Below, piece by piece: positions 34,641 to 44,002 of a stretch of 64,000 bases of DNA. The stretch spans positions 1 through 64,000 of the forward strand of contig CBDCME010000063.1 in assembly GCA_965218865.1 (NCBI GenBank), read 5' to 3'. Source of the stretch: CBDCME01 sp965218865. GTDB lineage: Bacteria > Pseudomonadota > Alphaproteobacteria > JAAXGF01. Position 1 is the stretch's first letter; each line of letters opens with the position of its first letter. The notes beneath the pieces were generated by a model that made no database searches, had not been told where the DNA came from, and was given only the letters and a program-made list of their open reading frames with translations. Position numbers and translations under genes: made by a program.

Positions 34641-35061
34641 CGCGCTATTGATGTGGCTCCACGACCTGTACAGAGGCATCAATTCAGGCAATTCCAACGA
34701 ACAAAAAATACTCGATGGTCGGCAAACCGAAGAAATATCCCGAATGAGTCATGATGCCCAAGGCTACTTGGACAGAATCCAAGCACTAGCCACTACTGAA
34801 GGTTTCCAACTCACAATTGTCGCCATACCTGTAAGTATGCAAATAAACCATCCATTCAAAAACGAAATTTATCAGTCAATTCTTCAGGACTATCTTGGCT
34901 CGAAGAATGTCGAATTCATTGATCTTTTGCCGAGTTTTCAAAAGGACTATCAACAATACAACCGTGTTCCGATAATTCCGTTTGACGGTCACTATGACGC
35001 ACATGGAAACGAGATTATGGCGGCCACGATTGCAAAGGATCACCTTCGTTGCACATTTTGA
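34630..35061 (+). pseudogene. SGNH/GDSL-hydrolase C-terminal fragment
   Basis: 143 codons resembling the distal half of an SGNH hydrolase. There is a helix-rich start (ALLMWLHDLYRGI), a beta strand LTIVAIPVS, VEFIDLLPSFQKDYQQ, and the catalytic Asp-His block FDGHYDAHGN near the end. The nucleophile-Ser block is missing. It is distinctly AT-richer than surrounding genes, suggesting foreign origin. ATG 34630 lies in the lpxL fragment and may not be a native start. Confidence 0.65.
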
Positions 35062-35341
35062 TTCTTGATTTCCGATCCTTTTCGGTACCGTGGTGGCATT
35101 GGTGATATTCCCCTTAGGGATCGCAAAATTTTATCCAGGTGATCCATTTTCCTGAATGATAGCAAGCCTGGATCAATGGAAGTCGAATGACCCCTAGGGG
35201 TCTACTCCGGCAGTTCAGATTCCGCCTGGTTCCGGCTGCTTTCTTGGGTAGAGCGGTCGAGGATGCGGTGGGCTTTCGATGGGCCATCTTGGCACCAACC
35301 AGACCGGCCTCACGGAGGGTGGTTTTTCCACGGAATTCCCG

Positions 35342-35758
35342 TCATCGCGCCACCGTGCAAGCGTCGTCGTTGACGCACCAGTCGTGCGACCAGCGCCGCA
35401 TTTTATCGCCGGCTTTTTTATTGGCGGGGATAACGCGCAATTGCCCGTGACTGACGTCGAAACCAACCAACCCCATGTCCCGGAGTTTCCTCACGGCGGT
35501 CCAGATTCGTTCCTCGCCGACGCCCGTCGCGGTTGATAGAGCGTGCGCGGTGAAGGCCTGGAATCCGATCTTGCAAACAATTTGCCGCAGCAGCGGATCG
35601 AGGTTGAGCTCGACTTCCGTCGTGGTCTCGTCGAACCATTTCAAGATTTCCTGGAGCGGCGCGTTGGGTCTCGGCACCTCCGGCGGCTCGGCGGTCACCG
35701 GGCCCGCCGCGATCAGGACCGCGACAACGCTCACGCTCAGCGCACGAATTATCACCAT
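35342..35758 (-). CDS. Secreted winged-helix Cys-triad protein, copy 1
   Basis: 138 residues, function unknown. Signal peptide VVAVLIAAGPVTA, predicted cleavage before EPPEVPRP. Residues ~52-112 have the pattern of an ArsR-type winged helix (LLRQIVCKIG, LSTATGVGEERIWTAVRKL, MGLVGF). It ends in MRRWSHDWC and DDAC. Cysteines at 62, 128 and 134 have the same spacing as in the copies at 47675, 50818 and 53081. The clearest relative here is the 47675 copy (DPxLRxIVCK, TxxVExxLDP). Isolated gene; no partner evident. Confidence 0.75.
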   Translation of the reverse strand: MVIIRALSVSVVAVLIAAGPVTAEPPEVPRPNAPLQEILKWFDETTTEVELNLDPLLRQIVCKIGFQAFTAHALSTATGVGEERIWTAVRKLRDMGLVGFDVSHGQLRVIPANKKAGDKMRRWSHDWCVNDDACTVAR

Positions 35759-36015
35759 GCTTCGGCCAACATCTGTAATTCGCCGGCGAACATGAATTCG
35801 GCGGCAACGGCGCGGACAAGAGAATCCGCGCCCATGAACCTCGGCAGCTAACCTGTGGTGCTCAAATTCGCGATTTTTCTTTGGCCAGACACGATCACGT
35901 GTCCCGGCTCGTATTTTTACGCAAACCCTTCACCAACAAATATGATCCCAGCTAGGTCGATTCGCAAGGGTTTCGCCTTGAATTTGTCGCGAAATCAGAA
36001 TTCAGCCCGAAAATT

Positions 36016-36645
36016 CTATTCCGGCGAGTCGGGAGTGGCGGCCGAAACCACCTCCGCCGGGTTTCCCCAGACACCGGAAAATACGAAGTCGCTCAAGAGT
36101 TTGCGTTGTCGAGGCGCGCGGTCGCGGTCGCCGAGAGGCGGGGGCGGGCGGGCCGGGTCGGCCGCGTAGCCGACGGCGATTCCGGTCACCGCCTCGGTAC
36201 CGTCGGGAATTCGGTACAGCTCACGCGCCCGCTCGGGGAGAATTCCCGCCATCTGATGGACCAAAAGACCGCGCGCGGTCGCCTCCAGGCTCAAGCTGCC
36301 GGCGGACAGACCCAGATCGTGCAAGGCGCATCGATTAGGCTCGTTGTTGCGCCGAAAATTAAGGTTCGCGAGGCCCAGCGCCAGAACCGCCGCCGCCTTG
36401 GCCCAGGCTTGGTTCGCGTCCACGAGACAGGACAACAGGCGCTTGAATTCGACCTGGTTTTCCTTGCGCGCGACGATAAAGCTCCAGGGCTGCTCGTTGT
36501 ACGACGAGGCCGCCCAGCGGGCGGCTTCGAAAAGTGAGCAGAGGTCGCTTTCGCTCACCGACCGCTCCGCGAAACCGTAAGGACTCCAGCGTTGAGCAAT
36601 CAACGCGTGCACCGGGTGGTTGGGATTGGCCTGCTTGTCCATCAT
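36016..36645 (-). CDS. Nitroreductase-family FMN oxidoreductase
   Basis: 209-residue flavoprotein. The nitroreductase fold is seen in RWSPYGFAERSVSESDL, LFEAARWAASSYNEQPW, LGLSAGSLSLEATARGL and VTGIAVGYAADPARP. ATG 36645 or 36642. No operon partner. Substrate cannot be inferred. Confidence 0.88.
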   Translation of the reverse strand: MMDKQANPNHPVHALIAQRWSPYGFAERSVSESDLCSLFEAARWAASSYNEQPWSFIVARKENQVEFKRLLSCLVDANQAWAKAAAVLALGLANLNFRRNNEPNRCALHDLGLSAGSLSLEATARGLLVHQMAGILPERARELYRIPDGTEAVTGIAVGYAADPARPPPPLGDRDRAPRQRKLLSDFVFSGVWGNPAEVVSAATPDSPE

Positions 36646-37005
36646 CTGCTTCCCACTCGTCTGAAAATTGTATTTGGCGCCAAACTGGAGGTGAGGAAAA
36701 TATAAGGCGCCATTCTCGCGTGGGCATACACCAAAGCCGAATTCTTAGCGTTGCTGACAGTTTGTTCGAAAACTCGCGGCACCGGCCCTCTCCCCCTCCC
36801 GGCCACCCATATAGGCATACTCTCGTGGGTGGCCGGGAGGGGGAGAGGGACAGACGCAAATAATGTGCGGACGCGCATTTTCGAAAAGTCGAATTTCCAT
36901 GGAAAGAAAACGAAAGCCGCTTCAGGTTACGTTGCGGCCTCACCGCGGCGCCGGCGCGGCGCGCGAGATCCTATGCAGGGGCCGGATTTTGGATAAACTG
37001 GGCTC
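36646..37005. other. Intergenic stretch with repeat copy c
   Basis: 360 bp between the nitroreductase and GST genes. It holds palindromic repeat copy c (36758-36888) and no supported gene. The divergent promoters presumably flank the repeat. Confidence 0.5.
36758..36888. repeat. Palindromic interspersed repeat, copy c
   Basis: CAGTTTGTTCGAAAACTCGC, the inner palindrome GGCCCTCTCCCCCTCCCGG with its complement, then CAGACGCAAATAATG and CGCGCATTTTCGAAAAG. Same order as copy a. The right outer arm is slightly mutated. Confidence 0.85.
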
Positions 37006-37674
37006 ATGCGCACACTCTACCATCTCTGGCTCTCGCCCCATTGTCACAAGGTTCGGTTGGCGCTGGCCGAGAAGAAGCTCGCGTTCAACCTTGAAATCGA
37101 GAAAACCTGGGAGCGCCGGGAGCAATTCCTGGCCATGAATCCGGCCGCCGAGGTTCCGGTGCTGGTCGATTCCGACGGTACGGTCCTGGCCGACAGTACG
37201 GTGATCTGCGAATACCTCGACGAGGTCTACCCCGAACCCGGCCTCATCGGCCGGACGGCCTCGGACCGGGCCGAGGCGCGGCGGTTGGCCGCTTGGTTCG
37301 ACCTCAAATTCGCCCGCGAAGTCACCCAAAACCTGGTCGGCGAGAAGGTCACCAAACGTTTTCTCGGCAAGGGCCAACCCGACTCCGAGGCGATCCGTGT
37401 CGGCCGTTCGAACTTGCCTACCCACCTCTTCTACATCGTTTATTTGACCGAACGGCGCAACTGGTGCGCCGGCAACAATATCTCGCTCGCCGATCTCGCC
37501 GCCGCGGCCCAATTGTCGGCGCTGGACTACCTCGACGACGTCCCTTGGGACGATTTCCCCGGGGCCAAGGACTGGTACGCGCGTATCAAGTCCCGACCCT
37601 CGTTCAAGGAATTGCTTAAAGAGCACGTACCGGGCGTTCCGCCAGCGCCGCATTACGCCGATCTGAACTTTTAG
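37006..37674 (+). CDS. Glutathione S-transferase family protein
   Basis: 222 residues. N-terminal thioredoxin-like domain (TLYHLWLSPHCHKVRLAL; cis-Pro VPVL; DSTVICEYLDE) and C-terminal helical domain (ISLADLAAAAQLSALDYL). The SPHC motif supplies a Ser/Cys near the glutathione site. It starts 12 bp before queG and is probably co-transcribed with it; this pairing is seen in related alphaproteobacteria. Confidence 0.93.
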   Translation: MRTLYHLWLSPHCHKVRLALAEKKLAFNLEIEKTWERREQFLAMNPAAEVPVLVDSDGTVLADSTVICEYLDEVYPEPGLIGRTASDRAEARRLAAWFDLKFAREVTQNLVGEKVTKRFLGKGQPDSEAIRVGRSNLPTHLFYIVYLTERRNWCAGNNISLADLAAAAQLSALDYLDDVPWDDFPGAKDWYARIKSRPSFKELLKEHVPGVPPAPHYADLNF

Positions 37675-37686
37675 GAACGCCGGCTG

Positions 37687-38829
37687 ATGGAAACCGAAAC
37701 CTCGGTCAAATCGGAAATCGCCGCGCAAGCGCGCGCCTTGGGATTCGACGCGGTCGGCTTCGCCAGCGCCGATCAGCCAGCTCACGTCTCGGACCATATT
37801 CGCGCCTTCGTGGCCCGGGGCTACCACGGCGACATGGACTGGCTGGCCCAGACGGTGCCACGGCGGGCGACGCCGCGGGAATTGTGGCCCGAGGTCCGCG
37901 GCATCGTCGCCCTGGGCATGAATTATGCCCCGGAAGAAAACCCGCTGGGCCAGCCCCGTCCGGGCGACCGGGGTAATGTTTCGGTCTACGCCCGGGGGAA
38001 CGACTACCACAAGGTCGTGAAAACGCGCCTCAAACGCCTCGCCCGCCACATCCATGACCAATACGGGGCAGCCGTCAAGGTCTTCACCGACACCGCGCCG
38101 GTGATGGAAAAGCCCGCCGCCCAGGGCGCCGGTCTGGGCTGGCAAGGCAAACACACGAACCTGGTATCACGGCGGTTCGGGTCGTGGCTGTTTCTCGGCG
38201 AAATCTTCACCACCCTGGCCCTGCCGCCCGACCCTCCGGAGACCGACCATTGCGGGTCCTGCCGCGCCTGTCTCGAGGTCTGTCCGACGAACGCCTTTCC
38301 CGCCCCCCACCGGCTCGACGCCCGGCGCTGCATTTCGTATCTGACGATCGAGCACAAGGGCCACATTCCGGCCTCGCTGCGGGCCCCCATAGGGAACCGA
38401 ATATACGGCTGCGACGACTGCCTGGCGGTTTGTCCGTGGAACAAGTTCGCCCGCCGGACCCGGCACTTCGCGTTTCTTCCCCGGGCCGAGCTCACGGCGC
38501 CGCGGCTCTCCGACCTGGCCGCGCTCGACGACAAGACGTTTCGCACTATCTTCGCCGGCTCGCCCATCAAGCGCACGGGCCGCGACCGTTTCGTTCGCAA
38601 CGTCCTCATCGCCCTCGGCAACAGCGGCGAGGCGGCGGCCATCCCGGCCGTACGCGCCCGGCTCGGCGACGACTCGCCATTGGTCCGGGCGATGGCCGTG
38701 TGGGCGTTGCGGCGCTTGGCGACGCCGACCGCCTTCGCGCGGGAACGGCGACGATACGCCGCGCGGGAGCCGGACGCGGCGGTGCGGGGCGAATGGTCGC
38801 CGCCGGCGGTCACCTCCGGCGCGCCTTGA
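37687..38829 (+). CDS. queG: Epoxyqueuosine reductase
   Basis: 380-residue cobalamin/iron-sulfur enzyme that finishes queuosine in tRNA. Two 4Fe-4S clusters are marked by CGSCRACLEVCP (~198-209) and CDDCLAVCPWN (~245). The cobalamin-binding N-terminal half contains DTAPVMEKPAAQGAGLGWQG. A HEAT-like C-terminus (VRNVLIALGNSGE) is present. Stop and the next ATG are adjacent, so tsaE is coupled. Confidence 0.96.
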   Translation: METETSVKSEIAAQARALGFDAVGFASADQPAHVSDHIRAFVARGYHGDMDWLAQTVPRRATPRELWPEVRGIVALGMNYAPEENPLGQPRPGDRGNVSVYARGNDYHKVVKTRLKRLARHIHDQYGAAVKVFTDTAPVMEKPAAQGAGLGWQGKHTNLVSRRFGSWLFLGEIFTTLALPPDPPETDHCGSCRACLEVCPTNAFPAPHRLDARRCISYLTIEHKGHIPASLRAPIGNRIYGCDDCLAVCPWNKFARRTRHFAFLPRAELTAPRLSDLAALDDKTFRTIFAGSPIKRTGRDRFVRNVLIALGNSGEAAAIPAVRARLGDDSPLVRAMAVWALRRLATPTAFARERRRYAAREPDAAVRGEWSPPAVTSGAP

Positions 38830-39327
38830 ATGGCCATGATCGGGGACACTTCCTCGCCGATCCGGGGCGGATTGTTCTTGCCGGACCGCGCCGCCACCGC
38901 GCGTCTGGCGGAGCGCCTGGCGCCGCTCCTGCGCAGCGGCGACGTTGTCGCTCTCGGCGGAGACCTCGGCGCCGGCAAGACGACCTTCGCCCGTAATCTG
39001 ATTCGGATCCTGGGCCACGGCGACGAGGAAGTCCCCAGCCCGACCTATACCCTGGTTCAGGTTTACGACCTCGGCCGCCTGACCCTGTGGCATTTCGATC
39101 TCTACCGGATATCGGACCCCGACGAGGTCTTCGAGCTCGGCTTCGAGGATGCCCTGGCCGAAGGCGCCTCCCTCATTGAATGGCCTGAACGCCTCGGACC
39201 CTTGTTGCCGGCGGATCGGCTCGACGTCACTCTAGCGCTAGGCGCGGGCACCGAGGCTCGCGACGCCCGTTTGCGGGCGCAAGGATCGTGGGCTCCCCGG
39301 ATTTCGGAACTGCTCCGCGATGACTGA
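38830..39327 (+). CDS. tsaE: tRNA threonylcarbamoyladenosine biosynthesis ATPase TsaE
   Basis: 165-residue P-loop protein of the TsaBDE complex that makes t6A37. Walker A is GGDLGAGKTTFARNLI. Other family blocks are VPSPTYTLVQVY, LWHFDLYRISDPDEVFELGF and LIEWPERLG. It begins directly after queG and overlaps the next gene by eight bases. Confidence 0.95.
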   Translation: MAMIGDTSSPIRGGLFLPDRAATARLAERLAPLLRSGDVVALGGDLGAGKTTFARNLIRILGHGDEEVPSPTYTLVQVYDLGRLTLWHFDLYRISDPDEVFELGFEDALAEGASLIEWPERLGPLLPADRLDVTLALGAGTEARDARLRAQGSWAPRISELLRDD

Positions 39328-40306
39328 TCGCGAAACCCTGATCGAAGCTTTTCTCGAACGCCACGACTGGGCCTCGGGAAGACGGGATGACTTGGCCGGA
39401 GACGCCTCCTTTCGGCGCTATTACCGCCTGACCCGGAATGGCGACAGGGCTGTGCTGATGGACGCGCCGCCCGACAAGGAGGATGTCCGCCCGTTCGTCC
39501 GCGTCGCCGAAATGCTGCGCCGGCGCGGATTCGCGGCGCCGGAAATCCTCGCCGCCGACGCGGCCTCGGGACTGCTCCTGATCGAGGATCTCGGCGACCG
39601 ATCCTTCACCCGCGTCCTCGCCGACGGCGGCGATGAGGCCAGGCTCTATGCCGCCGCCGTCGACGTCCTCGTGGACCTCCACGCCCACGAGCCGGAGGCC
39701 GACGCCCTGCCGCCGTACGACGACGCCCGCCTGAACGCGGAAGCCGACCTGCTGGTCGATTGGTTTCTGCCGGCGGCGTTCGGCGCGGCGCCGTCGGAGT
39801 CCGTGCGCGCCGCCTACTCGGCTGCCTGGAACGCCGTTCTGCCCGTGGCGCGGGCCCTCCCCGAGGTCCTGGTGCTGCGCGACTTCCACGCCGACAACCT
39901 GATGTGGCTCGAGGAACGGCCCGGGGTCCGCCGCGTCGGACTCCTCGACTTTCAGGACGCTGTCGTCGGACCGCTCGCCTACGATCTCGTTTCCCTGCTC
40001 GAGGACGCCCGGCGTGACGTCGCCGAAACCACGGTGTCGGCTTCGATCGCGCGTTACCTCGCCGGGCGGCCGGAAGTCGACAGGGAGGCCTTCGCCACCG
40101 CCTATGCGGTCCTCGGGGCCCAGCGCAACTGTAAGATCATCGGCATCTTCACGCGCCTCTGGCGGCGTGACGGCAAGCCCGGCTACCTCGATTACCTCGG
40201 CCGGGTCTGGGGGCACTTGGCGGGCGATCTGGCGCATCCCGTGCTGGCCCCGGTGAAACGCTGGATCGACGACACGGTCCCCCCGGAACGGCGCGGCTGG
40301 CCATGA
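39320..40306 (+). CDS. amgK: Phosphotransferase of cell-wall recycling (AmgK-like)
   Basis: 328-residue aminoglycoside-phosphotransferase-fold kinase. Brenner-type motif VLRDFHADNLMW and metal-binding LLDFQDAVVGPLAYDL are intact. Paired with a MurU-type nucleotidyltransferase, it should phosphorylate MurNAc/GlcNAc at the anomeric position in the recycling route that bypasses de novo UDP-MurNAc. ATGA overlap with the next gene. Confidence 0.9.
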   Translation: MTDRETLIEAFLERHDWASGRRDDLAGDASFRRYYRLTRNGDRAVLMDAPPDKEDVRPFVRVAEMLRRRGFAAPEILAADAASGLLLIEDLGDRSFTRVLADGGDEARLYAAAVDVLVDLHAHEPEADALPPYDDARLNAEADLLVDWFLPAAFGAAPSESVRAAYSAAWNAVLPVARALPEVLVLRDFHADNLMWLEERPGVRRVGLLDFQDAVVGPLAYDLVSLLEDARRDVAETTVSASIARYLAGRPEVDREAFATAYAVLGAQRNCKIIGIFTRLWRRDGKPGYLDYLGRVWGHLAGDLAHPVLAPVKRWIDDTVPPERRGWP

Positions 40307-41034
40307 CAAACTCGCGCCCTGTTCCCGCCCGGGCCATGGTTCTCGCCGCAGGTCGGGGTGACCGCCTTCGGCCTGTCACCGACACCCGGGCCAAGCCCCT
40401 GGTCGAAGTCGGCGGCAAGGCCCTGATCGATCACGTCCTCGATCGGCTGGCCGCCGTCGGGGTGGCGCGGGCGGTCGTCAACGTCAGCTACTTGGGGCGG
40501 CAGATCGAGGACCACCTCGCGAAACGCCGCCGGCCCGAGATCGTAATCTCGCGCGAAAGCGAGCGCCTCGAAACCGGCGGCGGCGTGGCTCGGGCGCTGC
40601 CGTCGCTGGGCCCGGACCCCTTTTACGTCGTCAACAGCGACGCGCTTTGGTTCGGGGCCCAGAGGGACGCCTTGACCCGCCTCGCCGACGCTTGGGACGA
40701 GGAAGCGATGGACGGACTGCTGCTCATGCAGCCGACGGTGCGCGCGATCGGCTACGAGGACCGGGGTGATTTTCACCTCGGGCCGCTCGGCGAGCTTCGG
40801 CGCCGCGGCGAGCGCGACGTGGCGCCCTTCGTGTTCGCCGGAGTCCAGATTCTCCATCCCCGACTCTTCGAGGGTTGCCCCGAGGGCGTCTTTTCGCTTA
40901 ATCGGCTGTACGACCAGGCCCTGGGAAGACGACGTCTGTTCGCCATCGCCAACGATGGCGATTGGCTCCACGTGGGGACTCCCGAGGGACTTGCCCAAGC
41001 CAATCGATTCCTCCCCCGAGCCGCGAATTCGTGA
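40303..41034 (+). CDS. murU: MurNAc-1-phosphate uridylyltransferase-like nucleotidyltransferase
   Basis: 243-residue sugar-nucleotide transferase. Signature AMVLAAGRGDRLRPVTD and KPLVEV(10-36), then DxD-like VVNSDALW and ETGGGVARALP. MurU makes UDP-MurNAc from UTP; alpha relatives are adjacent to AmgK as here. ATG overlaps the amgK stop, and the stop lies one base before addB. Confidence 0.9.
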   Translation: MTNSRPVPARAMVLAAGRGDRLRPVTDTRAKPLVEVGGKALIDHVLDRLAAVGVARAVVNVSYLGRQIEDHLAKRRRPEIVISRESERLETGGGVARALPSLGPDPFYVVNSDALWFGAQRDALTRLADAWDEEAMDGLLLMQPTVRAIGYEDRGDFHLGPLGELRRRGERDVAPFVFAGVQILHPRLFEGCPEGVFSLNRLYDQALGRRRLFAIANDGDWLHVGTPEGLAQANRFLPRAANS

Positions 41035-41035
41035 C

Positions 41036-44002
41036 ATGGGGCCGAGCGTCTACACCGTTCCGCCCGGGGTCCCCTTTCTGGGATCCCTGGCCGCCGGTAT
41101 CCTGAAACGCCACGGCGGCGGGGCGCTGGCCCTGACCCGTGTTACGGTCCTCCTGCCGACACGACGGGCGTGTCTGGCCGCGCGCGACGCGTTTCTGCGC
41201 CGCGGCGGCGGCAAGGCCCTGCTCCTGCCCCGGCTGACGCCGATCGGCGACATCGACCCGGACGCGGTCGATATCGAAGCCGACCCGACGCTCGCCGGCG
41301 ACGCGGCGCTGTCGATTCCGCCCGCCGTCGGGGGGCTGAAACGGCAACTGTTGCTCACCCGACTGGTCCTGCGTTGGCACGGGGGTGAAACCGAGCGGGC
41401 CGTGGCCCTGGCCCGCGAACTCGGGCGCCTGCTCGACGAGGTCCAGAGCGAGCGGCTTTCCTTCGACGCCCTCGCCGGGCTGGTCCCCGCCGACTACGCC
41501 GAACACTGGCAGCAAACCCTGAGCTTCCTCGATATCGTCACCCGACACTGGCCCGATGTCCTGGCCGAGCGCAGCGTTATCGATCCGGCGGCCCGGCGCA
41601 ACCACTTGATCGAGGCCGTCACCGAGCGCTGGCGGACGAACCCGCCGGCGGATCCCGTCGTCGCCGCGGGCTCGACCGGGAGCGTCCCCGCCACCGCCGA
41701 TCTTCTTGCGGTGGTGGCCGAACTTCCGAAGGGGCGGATCATTCTTCCCGGTCTCGACCGCGAACTCGACGAGGAGAGCTGGGATTGTCTCGACGAAACC
41801 CATCCCCAGTACGGTCTCAAGCTCTTGCTCGGATGCCTCGGCGTCGCCCGATCGGAGGTCGCCGAATGGGAGCCGGGCGAGGTCCGCTCCAGCGCGCGTG
41901 AACGGGCGGAACTGATTTCCCTGGCCTTGCGGCCGTCGCCGACGACCAGTGACTGGGCCGGCCGGCCGCCGCCCCCCGACGCCGCCTGGGAAAACTTCGA
42001 ACGCGTCGATTGCCCCAGCCCCCAGGAGGAAGCGGGCGTCATCGCCCTCAAGATGCGCCAGGCCCTGACGCGAAGGGGCCGCACCGCGGCCCTGGTGACG
42101 CGCGACCGGGGTCTGGCCCGGCGGGTCTCGGCGGAACTCGGACGCTGGGGCATCACCGTCGACGATTCGGCCGGACAACCCCTGGCCAACACGGTTCCCG
42201 GAAGTTTCCTGCGCCTGACCGCGAGTCTGGTCTCGAACGCCGTGACGCCGATCGCTCTCCTCGCCGTCCTCAAGCACCCCCTGGCGGCGGCGGGTGCCTC
42301 TCCCGGGGCGTTTCGGACCCGGGCCCGCGGTCTCGAAAGGCTGGTTCTGCGCGGTCTCCGGCCGGCGCCGGGCTTCGACGGCGTGGACGCGGCCCTGGCC
42401 GACATCACTGATTTCGGCGCCGCGGACGAAAGGGATGCCGCACGTGAACTCCGCCCCTGGTTCGCACGCCTGAGCCAAGCCGGCCGAGACTTCGCCGGGC
42501 GCAGCGAATCCGGGAGCGAAGAGATTGAATCGCTCGTCCGGGCCCATCTGACTTTCAGTGAGTGGCTGGCGAGCAGCGACGTGAAAGACGGCGCCACTCG
42601 TCTCTGGACAGGCGAGGCCGGAGAATCGGCGGCCGCGTTCTTCGTCGAGTTCCTTGAGGCCGCCCCGGCCTTGCCGTCGATCGCCGGCTCGGCTTACGTC
42701 GGGCTACTCGAGGGGTTGCTCTCGGAAAGCGTCGCGCGACCGAAATACGGAAGCCACCCGCGCTTGCACATTTGGGGACCTCTGGAAGCTCGCCTGCAAC
42801 ACGCCGACCTGATGATCCTGGGCGGACTCAACGAAGGGAGTTGGCCGCCGGAGCCGCCCGCCGACCCCTGGCTGAGCCGGCCGATGCGAACCACCTTCGG
42901 ACTTCCGTCGCCGGAGCGTCGAATCGGCCTGGCGGCGCACGATTTCGCCGCGGCCGCGGCGGCGGAAGAAGTGATGTTGACCCGCTCGGAAAAGGTCGAC
43001 GGCGCCCCCACGGTCCCGGCCCGCTGGCTCACCCGGCTAGAAGCGCTGATCGACGGCTGGAGTCTGACCCCATTCATCGACACCGCGTCCGACTGGTTGG
43101 CCTGGCAACGCCGCCTCGATACACCGGCGGCCCCGGTGACGATCGATCCCCCGTCGCCCCGACCGCCGCCGGCGCTGCGCCCACGCCGGCTTTCGGTCAC
43201 CGAGATCGAAACCTGGATGCGCGACCCCTACGCGATCTACGCCCGGCACGTCCTGAAACTGAGACCGCTCGACCCAATCGACGCCGAACCCGGCCCGGCC
43301 GAACGCGGCGGTTTCATCCATGACGCCGTCGACCGATTCGTCCGCGCCTTCCCCGGCGATCTGCCCGAGAACGCCCGGGAACGGCTCTTGGACATCGGCC
43401 GCGAGGTTTTCGCGCCGATGCTCGATCGTGGTCGCGTCGCAACCTTCTGGTGGCCGAGCTTCGAGCGCCTCGCCGCCTGGCTATGCGACCACGAGCGCGA
43501 GCGCCGGCGCGAAATCCGATCGCTTTTCAGCGAGGTCCGTGGCCGCACCCGGATCACGGCGCCCGGTGGTGATTTCACCCTGGTCGCGAAAGCCGACCGA
43601 ATCGAACTCGGCCGCGAGGGGAACCTCGCCGTGATCGACTACAAAACCGGGTCGGTTCCGTCTCAAAGGGAGATCCGGGATGGCTTCTCCCCCCAACTGG
43701 CGCTCGAGGCGCTGATCGCCGAAAACGGCGGGTTCGACGGAATCGCCGCCGCGACGGTGACGGAGATGGCCTTTTGGCGGCTGAGCGGCGGCGAACCGGC
43801 GGGAGCCGTCACGAAGATCAAGGAGGTGAGCCGCCGGATCGAGGAAGCGCGGGAAGGCTTGGCCGAACTCGTACGCCGTTTCGACGACCCGGAAACGCCC
43901 TACCATTCCCAACCGCACCCGCACGCGATCCCCCGCTTCAGCGACTACGTTCATCTCGCCCGCGTCCAGGAATGGTCGACCGACGTCGGAAACGAGGAAT
44001 GA
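41036..44002 (+). CDS. addB: Double-strand break repair helicase-nuclease subunit AddB
   Basis: 988-residue partner of AddA in DNA end resection. It has an inactivated UvrD-like fold and a C-terminal RecB-type nuclease (RRLSVTEIETWMRDPYAIYA, KADRIELG, LAVIDYKTGSVPS, with the catalytic D and K). ATG 41036, one base after the murU stop, fits alphaproteobacterial AddB beginnings (VYTVPPGVPFLGSLA). The frame is open further upstream through murU but carries nothing. ATGA overlap with addA. Confidence 0.92.
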   Translation: MGPSVYTVPPGVPFLGSLAAGILKRHGGGALALTRVTVLLPTRRACLAARDAFLRRGGGKALLLPRLTPIGDIDPDAVDIEADPTLAGDAALSIPPAVGGLKRQLLLTRLVLRWHGGETERAVALARELGRLLDEVQSERLSFDALAGLVPADYAEHWQQTLSFLDIVTRHWPDVLAERSVIDPAARRNHLIEAVTERWRTNPPADPVVAAGSTGSVPATADLLAVVAELPKGRIILPGLDRELDEESWDCLDETHPQYGLKLLLGCLGVARSEVAEWEPGEVRSSARERAELISLALRPSPTTSDWAGRPPPPDAAWENFERVDCPSPQEEAGVIALKMRQALTRRGRTAALVTRDRGLARRVSAELGRWGITVDDSAGQPLANTVPGSFLRLTASLVSNAVTPIALLAVLKHPLAAAGASPGAFRTRARGLERLVLRGLRPAPGFDGVDAALADITDFGAADERDAARELRPWFARLSQAGRDFAGRSESGSEEIESLVRAHLTFSEWLASSDVKDGATRLWTGEAGESAAAFFVEFLEAAPALPSIAGSAYVGLLEGLLSESVARPKYGSHPRLHIWGPLEARLQHADLMILGGLNEGSWPPEPPADPWLSRPMRTTFGLPSPERRIGLAAHDFAAAAAAEEVMLTRSEKVDGAPTVPARWLTRLEALIDGWSLTPFIDTASDWLAWQRRLDTPAAPVTIDPPSPRPPPALRPRRLSVTEIETWMRDPYAIYARHVLKLRPLDPIDAEPGPAERGGFIHDAVDRFVRAFPGDLPENARERLLDIGREVFAPMLDRGRVATFWWPSFERLAAWLCDHERERRREIRSLFSEVRGRTRITAPGGDFTLVAKADRIELGREGNLAVIDYKTGSVPSQREIRDGFSPQLALEALIAENGGFDGIAAATVTEMAFWRLSGGEPAGAVTKIKEVSRRIEEAREGLAELVRRFDDPETPYHSQPHPHAIPRFSDYVHLARVQEWSTDVGNEE

